A DNA stretch of 64,000 nt from assembly GCF_003967575.1 (NCBI RefSeq), contig NZ_BIFT01000001.1, forward strand, positions 992,001 through 1,056,000, in the 5' to 3' direction. Of the stretch, positions 60,575 through 64,000 are shown piece by piece. The translations under genes and the position numbers were made by a program. This DNA is from Dictyobacter alpinus. GTDB taxonomy: Bacteria; Chloroflexota; Ktedonobacteria; Ktedonobacterales; Ktedonobacteraceae. Numbering within the stretch: position 1 is the first letter of the stretch; each line of letters opens with the position of its first letter. The notes under the pieces were generated by a model. The model did no database searches. It was not told the origin of the DNA and saw only the letters and a program-made list of their open reading frames with translations.

Positions 60575-63259
60575 CTAATAGAGTTCTTCATTACGGATAC
60601 TGGTGCTCAATGAATTAACAACACTAAACACTGTGGTATCCACTGACTTCACATGCTCCTGTACAGGTTCTCCTGCACGTAAGAATGATTGAATACGATT
60701 ATCATACACAGAAAACTCACGTCCAAAGGAGAAGATATAACGCTCAAGCTGGCCAGTCTGACGATTAAGGACCAGGATTGTATCATCTTTGGCGCAATCA
60801 GTACTCGGTGCGCAATTGGCCCGATTCGTAAAGGCACCAACCAGGATCTGCCAGCGCTGATCCCAGGTTTTCACCAGATATTGATGGTCAATCTCTAGAT
60901 TCTTATTAAACGCGACAAAAGTACTTTGTGCCGCCTGACTGTCATACAGCATAACGCTTAGGGTTGGCAAGCCAAAATGACCAACATATAAAACTTTATG
61001 TGTTCCTACATGCGATTGCAGCTTCTGCTGTTCCAGTGCCAGATGCTGATCAAATTTCAAGAGCTGAATATCGCCCTGAACAGGATCATACATGAGTAGT
61101 TGGGCACGGCCAGCATTAAGAAAATCGCCACTGTAGATAACCCAGTTACCATCCAGCTTATGCTGCTCCTGATAGTCATGCACACCTAGTTGCTGATTGA
61201 AATCCATAATACGGCCCTCACCCATGACACGATCATAGAGGAAGACCCCATCTTGTTGTCCATTCACAAAACGACCAACATACACTTCCCAGTTAGAATG
61301 CCAGAGAGTATAGCTCTGCTGATGGTTAATCGTCAAATCCTGTTTAAAGTCCAGTACTTGAACATTGGCTGTACGCCCTTGCTTCTCCCAATCACTCAGC
61401 GGACTACCACTCAATTCTCTACCTGTCGTTGGAGGAGTATTCGCATGCTCATCCGTTGGCACAACATAACTAAACTGGGCTGTCTTCTGAACAGCTGTTG
61501 TTGGCGTAGGCTGCACCGTCGCTGGTACAGTACCAGAAGGCGTTGCCGCTGGTGCTGCCTGAGTTGGGGTCGCAGCAGGAGTAGGCGCCGCGGTGGGAGC
61601 TGTCGTTGGTACTGCGGTCGGGACAGGCGTAGGTTGTGGCGTCGCGGTGACCGTTGGGGTTGGAACTGCGGTAGGCGTTGGGGTCGCAGTAACGATCGGC
61701 GTGGGCGTCACAGTTGGCTTTGGCGTTGGTGTAACGGTTGGTTTTGGGGTCGGTGTGACAGTCGGCTTTGGGGTCGGCGTCACTTTTGGCGTCGGTGTTA
61801 CCTTTGGTGTTGGCGTTGAAGCGGCCTTTGAGGTCGATGTTACATTAGGCGTTGCTGTAGCGGTCGGGACAGAGCTACCTGGTGCGGTTGTTGGTGGATC
61901 TACAACACCAGGATCAGAATTTGTTGGAGTTGTCGGATCAGAGAGCACCTGAGAGAAGCGCTTATACATGAAGATCCCACTACTTTTACCATTAAAGCGA
62001 CCGACAGAGATCTCCCAACCAGCCCCAATATCTGATAGAGAGACATGCTTTTTAATGTGAAGATTAGCATCCAGACTTAGGAGTTGTAGGGTACCAGCGA
62101 CACGATCATACAATAAAATTTCCGAGGCTTTGCCACCAGAGAAATTTCCGATATGAATATCCAGGGTCGAGCCCCAACTGCCCGCAGGTGCGATAGTATC
62201 ACCCAGTTCAACTAATGGGGACGCAGCATCAGGCACATGCAACAAATCATCGGATGGCTGACCATCAACCAGGTGGGGCCGCTCTTTTTGCGACGGCACC
62301 CTTTGCTGATCCAATTTATAAATCTGAATAGCACCACGCTCGCGGTTGTATAGCAACAAATTGCTGGAACCATTGCCGCTAAAGTCCGCATTAAACTCTT
62401 GATCAGATGAAGCCGGAGATAATCCTAAAGCAATCCGGTCACTGGTATAAGTAGCTGGCTGCTGCTGAGCAATAGTCGGGGTTGTTGTGTTTGTTGTGTT
62501 TGTTGTACCTGTCGTAGTAGGATCATTGGTGGTTGTCGTAGTTGATGGATTATCAGCAGCAGTATTAGCCTGATTCACCGCAGCGACAGGATCACCAAAG
62601 TTGCCCATACCTGGAAGCTTAGCAAACAGGTTCACATCAACTTTATGTGGGAAGTAAATAAAACGCAACTGACCATTCTGGTATTGAGGCTGATTAATGA
62701 GTGAGACACGATAATTTTTGTCAGCATACATATATTTGGGGTCATTAAAGTTCTGGTACGTCACATCAAAACTAGAACCATCGTCACTGACAGAGGTCAC
62801 AAAAGCCACATGTCCGGCGGGTCCAGATGCCCAGGCACCATCACCAATAGGAAAGACTGCAATCGAAGCCACACGTGGCGTTGTACCCACACTCAAGCCA
62901 GAGCTCGATGCATCAATGGCCCAATCAGCTGCATTTCCCCAATTAACCGGTAGATTATACCCGAGCAAATGCCATTGCTCCCAGGCCCACCAGACGCAGT
63001 TTCCACCCAGTGGATAAGGGCCTGGACAGAGCATATAAGGATTACCATCCGGCGAAAAAAAGGAGCCGCCACACCAGGTGGGCACGTTCTGGACACGAGC
63101 CTGTGCACTTGTTGGTGTAACAACAAAAGGCGAGAATTGTACAAAGATGAGCAAACCAAGAAGAATTATGCCTACACTTTTTACCCACAAACGGCTACAA
63201 AAGTGGCCGCCCAACACACGTTTTGCCTTCAGCATCCTTCCCTGGGCTGAAACAAGCAT
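60575..63259 (-). CDS. Exported CHAP-domain protein with a seven-repeat propeller-like region
   Basis: This protein of about 894 residues has a basic signal peptide with a hydrophobic core (about 25-45), then a CHAP domain (about 60-205) with the catalytic cysteine in GGNCVWWAWEQW and histidine in GHVAFV, an amidase/peptidase fold that cuts peptidoglycan. After a Thr-rich linker come seven repeats like LLLYDRxxGxxQLLxxD (first at about 290), resembling VCBS/FG-GAP repeats. A Pro/Thr linker of about 190 residues (TPTPKPTVTPTPKP type) is inserted inside the third repeat. The ATG at 63259 has GGAAGG 10 bases upstream; a GTG at 63266-63268 is too close to it. It is first in the nine-gene operon. 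Confidence 0.88.
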   Translation of the reverse strand: MLVSAQGRMLKAKRVLGGHFCSRLWVKSVGIILLGLLIFVQFSPFVVTPTSAQARVQNVPTWCGGSFFSPDGNPYMLCPGPYPLGGNCVWWAWEQWHLLGYNLPVNWGNAADWAIDASSSGLSVGTTPRVASIAVFPIGDGAWASGPAGHVAFVTSVSDDGSSFDVTYQNFNDPKYMYADKNYRVSLINQPQYQNGQLRFIYFPHKVDVNLFAKLPGMGNFGDPVAAVNQANTAADNPSTTTTTNDPTTTGTTNTTNTTTPTIAQQQPATYTSDRIALGLSPASSDQEFNADFSGNGSSNLLLYNRERGAIQIYKLDQQRVPSQKERPHLVDGQPSDDLLHVPDAASPLVELGDTIAPAGSWGSTLDIHIGNFSGGKASEILLYDRVAGTLQLLSLDANLHIKKHVSLSDIGAGWEISVGRFNGKSSGIFMYKRFSQVLSDPTTPTNSDPGVVDPPTTAPGSSVPTATATPNVTSTSKAASTPTPKVTPTPKVTPTPKPTVTPTPKPTVTPTPKPTVTPTPIVTATPTPTAVPTPTVTATPQPTPVPTAVPTTAPTAAPTPAATPTQAAPAATPSGTVPATVQPTPTTAVQKTAQFSYVVPTDEHANTPPTTGRELSGSPLSDWEKQGRTANVQVLDFKQDLTINHQQSYTLWHSNWEVYVGRFVNGQQDGVFLYDRVMGEGRIMDFNQQLGVHDYQEQHKLDGNWVIYSGDFLNAGRAQLLMYDPVQGDIQLLKFDQHLALEQQKLQSHVGTHKVLYVGHFGLPTLSVMLYDSQAAQSTFVAFNKNLEIDHQYLVKTWDQRWQILVGAFTNRANCAPSTDCAKDDTILVLNRQTGQLERYIFSFGREFSVYDNRIQSFLRAGEPVQEHVKSVDTTVFSVVNSLSTSIRNEELY
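61640..61830 (-). repeat. Degenerate repeats coding for a TPTPKPTV linker
   Basis: Units of about 24 bases coding for PTPKPTVT recur along this stretch of the CHAP protein gene, with silent differences between units. They probably arose by slippage and give a flexible wall-spanning linker. Confidence 0.7.
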
Positions 63260-63268
63260 ACAGATCAC

Positions 63269-63654
63269 ACCTTCCTAAGAAATACAGGGATGGTAAAAAG
63301 ATAGTTGATCATTTCCCTGACATATCATAAAGGCAAAATATATCAATGTATAGTATTTTCGGCACACAATAAAAGGTGTGCCATAAGACACACAGATTGA
63401 TATATTCACAGCAAAGGTAGCGGATAGTGGCATCGGGAATGGGATAAATAGACGTTCCCGGCACATAGAAAAATTATAACATTGTAATTGTAGGGAATCA
63501 AGACACCCCTCGCCGCCGTTAGTACTTACGTGCGCTCAAAGCGCCACCAATTCGTGCTCATCAAAATACCTCGCTCCATCATCCATATCAAGCATTTTTT
63601 TACCCAAAAGTGCTTGACAATAAGTGCGATCAATGCTATTATTGTCTGCGTTGA
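63269..63654. other. Divergent region between the CHAP operon and tRNA genes
   Basis: About 385 bases hold the promoter of the minus-strand nine-gene operon (not clearly recognised) and the tRNA promoter at 63614-63642. No gene or repeat is seen. Confidence 0.5.
63614..63642 (+). promoter_or_regulatory. Sigma-70-type promoter of the tRNA-Val genes
   Basis: A perfect -35 TTGACA (63614-63619) and -10 TATTAT (63637-63642) are 17 bases apart, with TGC before the -10. Transcription should begin near 63649, just ahead of the first tRNA. Confidence 0.85.
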
Positions 63655-63728
<74 letters not shown>

Positions 63729-63749
63729 CTAAAAACTTATGTATTTCCT

Positions 63750-63824
<75 letters not shown>

Positions 63825-63826
<2 letters not shown>

Positions 63827-63880
63827 TACAAAAAGAGCGCTCCTACTTTTCATGAAAAGTAGGAGCGCTCTTTTTGTATG
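63825..63880. terminator. Perfect 56-base palindromic terminator after the tRNA genes
   Basis: Bases 63825-63852 are the exact reverse complement of 63853-63880. The stem contains AAAAAGAGCGC on the left and GCGCTCTTTTT on the right, so a U-tract is made on either strand. It ends the tRNA transcript and begins inside the encoded CCA of copy 2. Confidence 0.85.
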
Positions 63881-63922
63881 CTCCCATGTTACTTGAATAG
63901 AAAAAGGTCTCTTCCCTGAGAT

Positions 63923-63991
63923 TGATGCCCCTGGAATCGAGCCAGGGACATCAGAACCGTAAGCTATTTCAAGGTTGCTGTCTGGGCATCA
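63923..63991 (-). ncRNA. Possible tRNA-like folded RNA near the window edge
   Basis: On the minus strand TGATGCC (63985-63991) pairs perfectly with GGCATCA (63923-63929), and a T-arm-like hairpin CCTGG-CTCGATT-CCAGG (63930-63946) sits next to the acceptor-like stem, with A after it. The rest folds as GACA/TGTC and AACC/GGTT and does not give a normal D-arm or anticodon arm. It may be a degenerate tRNA, a tRNA-like element or chance. Confidence 0.3.
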
Positions 63992-64000
63992 AATTCGTGA

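Noticed and set aside
61640..61830. Possible CRISPR or tandem-repeat array
   Set aside because: The repeats are degenerate coding repeats in frame with the CHAP protein, with no spacers.
61190..61952. Plus-strand frames rich in Val/Gly or Trp/Arg opposite the CHAP protein linker
   Set aside because: They are antisense readings of the TPTPKP repeat; the low-complexity composition follows from the repeat on the other strand.

Overview
The window looks like chromosomal DNA of a Gram-positive-type, single-membrane bacterium of the phylum Chloroflexota, most likely class Ktedonobacteria. This is inferred from protein style (a serine/threonine kinase with a Pro/Thr-rich extracytoplasmic tail, an EF-G2-type GTPase, an aroK-aroB fusion, long TPTP linkers), the mid-range base composition and the mix of housekeeping and polysaccharide genes. 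No rRNA gene, CRISPR array, insertion sequence or phage gene was seen.

Positions 1-19600 hold housekeeping and metabolic genes: the 3' part of ligA, a membrane kinase, a serine hydroxymethyltransferase, an EF-G-like GTPase, an MFS exporter, a Gfo/Idh-aldo/keto reductase fusion, a LON-domain protein, a YqeY-like protein, a sodium/solute symporter with a small membrane partner, a thioredoxin/NHL protein and a rocA-metallohydrolase pair. Convergent genes are repeatedly separated by long, near-perfect hairpins that probably terminate transcription in both directions.

Positions 19700-52000 form a large cell-surface polysaccharide island. On the minus strand a three-gene cassette (polysaccharide deacetylase, ATP-grasp ligase, FAD-dependent oxidoreductase) occurs twice in tandem, followed by a third deacetylase and a WbpD-like sugar N-acetyltransferase. 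Upstream lies an exported DMFA2_C-like protein. On the plus strand a Wzx/Wzy-type operon runs from a chain-length regulator/tyrosine-kinase protein through a UDP-sugar 6-dehydrogenase, a fused flippase-polymerase, four GT4 glycosyltransferases and two AsnB-type amidotransferases. Next come a GHL15-like lipoprotein, a UDP-sugar epimerase, a Gfo/Idh dehydrogenase and a DegT aminotransferase (WbpB/WbpE roles), and the initiating sugar-1-phosphate transferase. Together they can be read as a pathway from UDP-GlcNAc to a diacetamido uronic acid, possibly amidated by the AsnB proteins, then assembled on undecaprenyl phosphate, flipped and polymerised. The cassette may add further amide or oxidised decorations.

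Positions 52000-64000 hold a small MshEN-like gene, an orphan OmpR-type regulator and a long minus-strand operon: CHAP/propeller exported protein, aroKB, aroQ, M24 peptidase, efp, accB, xseA, xseB, yuiD-like. The accB product lacks the biotinylated lysine and has no accC beside it. The window ends with two nearly identical tRNA-Val(GAC) genes behind a textbook promoter, a 56-base palindromic terminator, and a folded tRNA-like element cut close to the window edge.

The strongest candidates for something undescribed are the duplicated deacetylase/ATP-grasp/flavoprotein cassette, the flippase-polymerase fusion and the lysine-less AccB.
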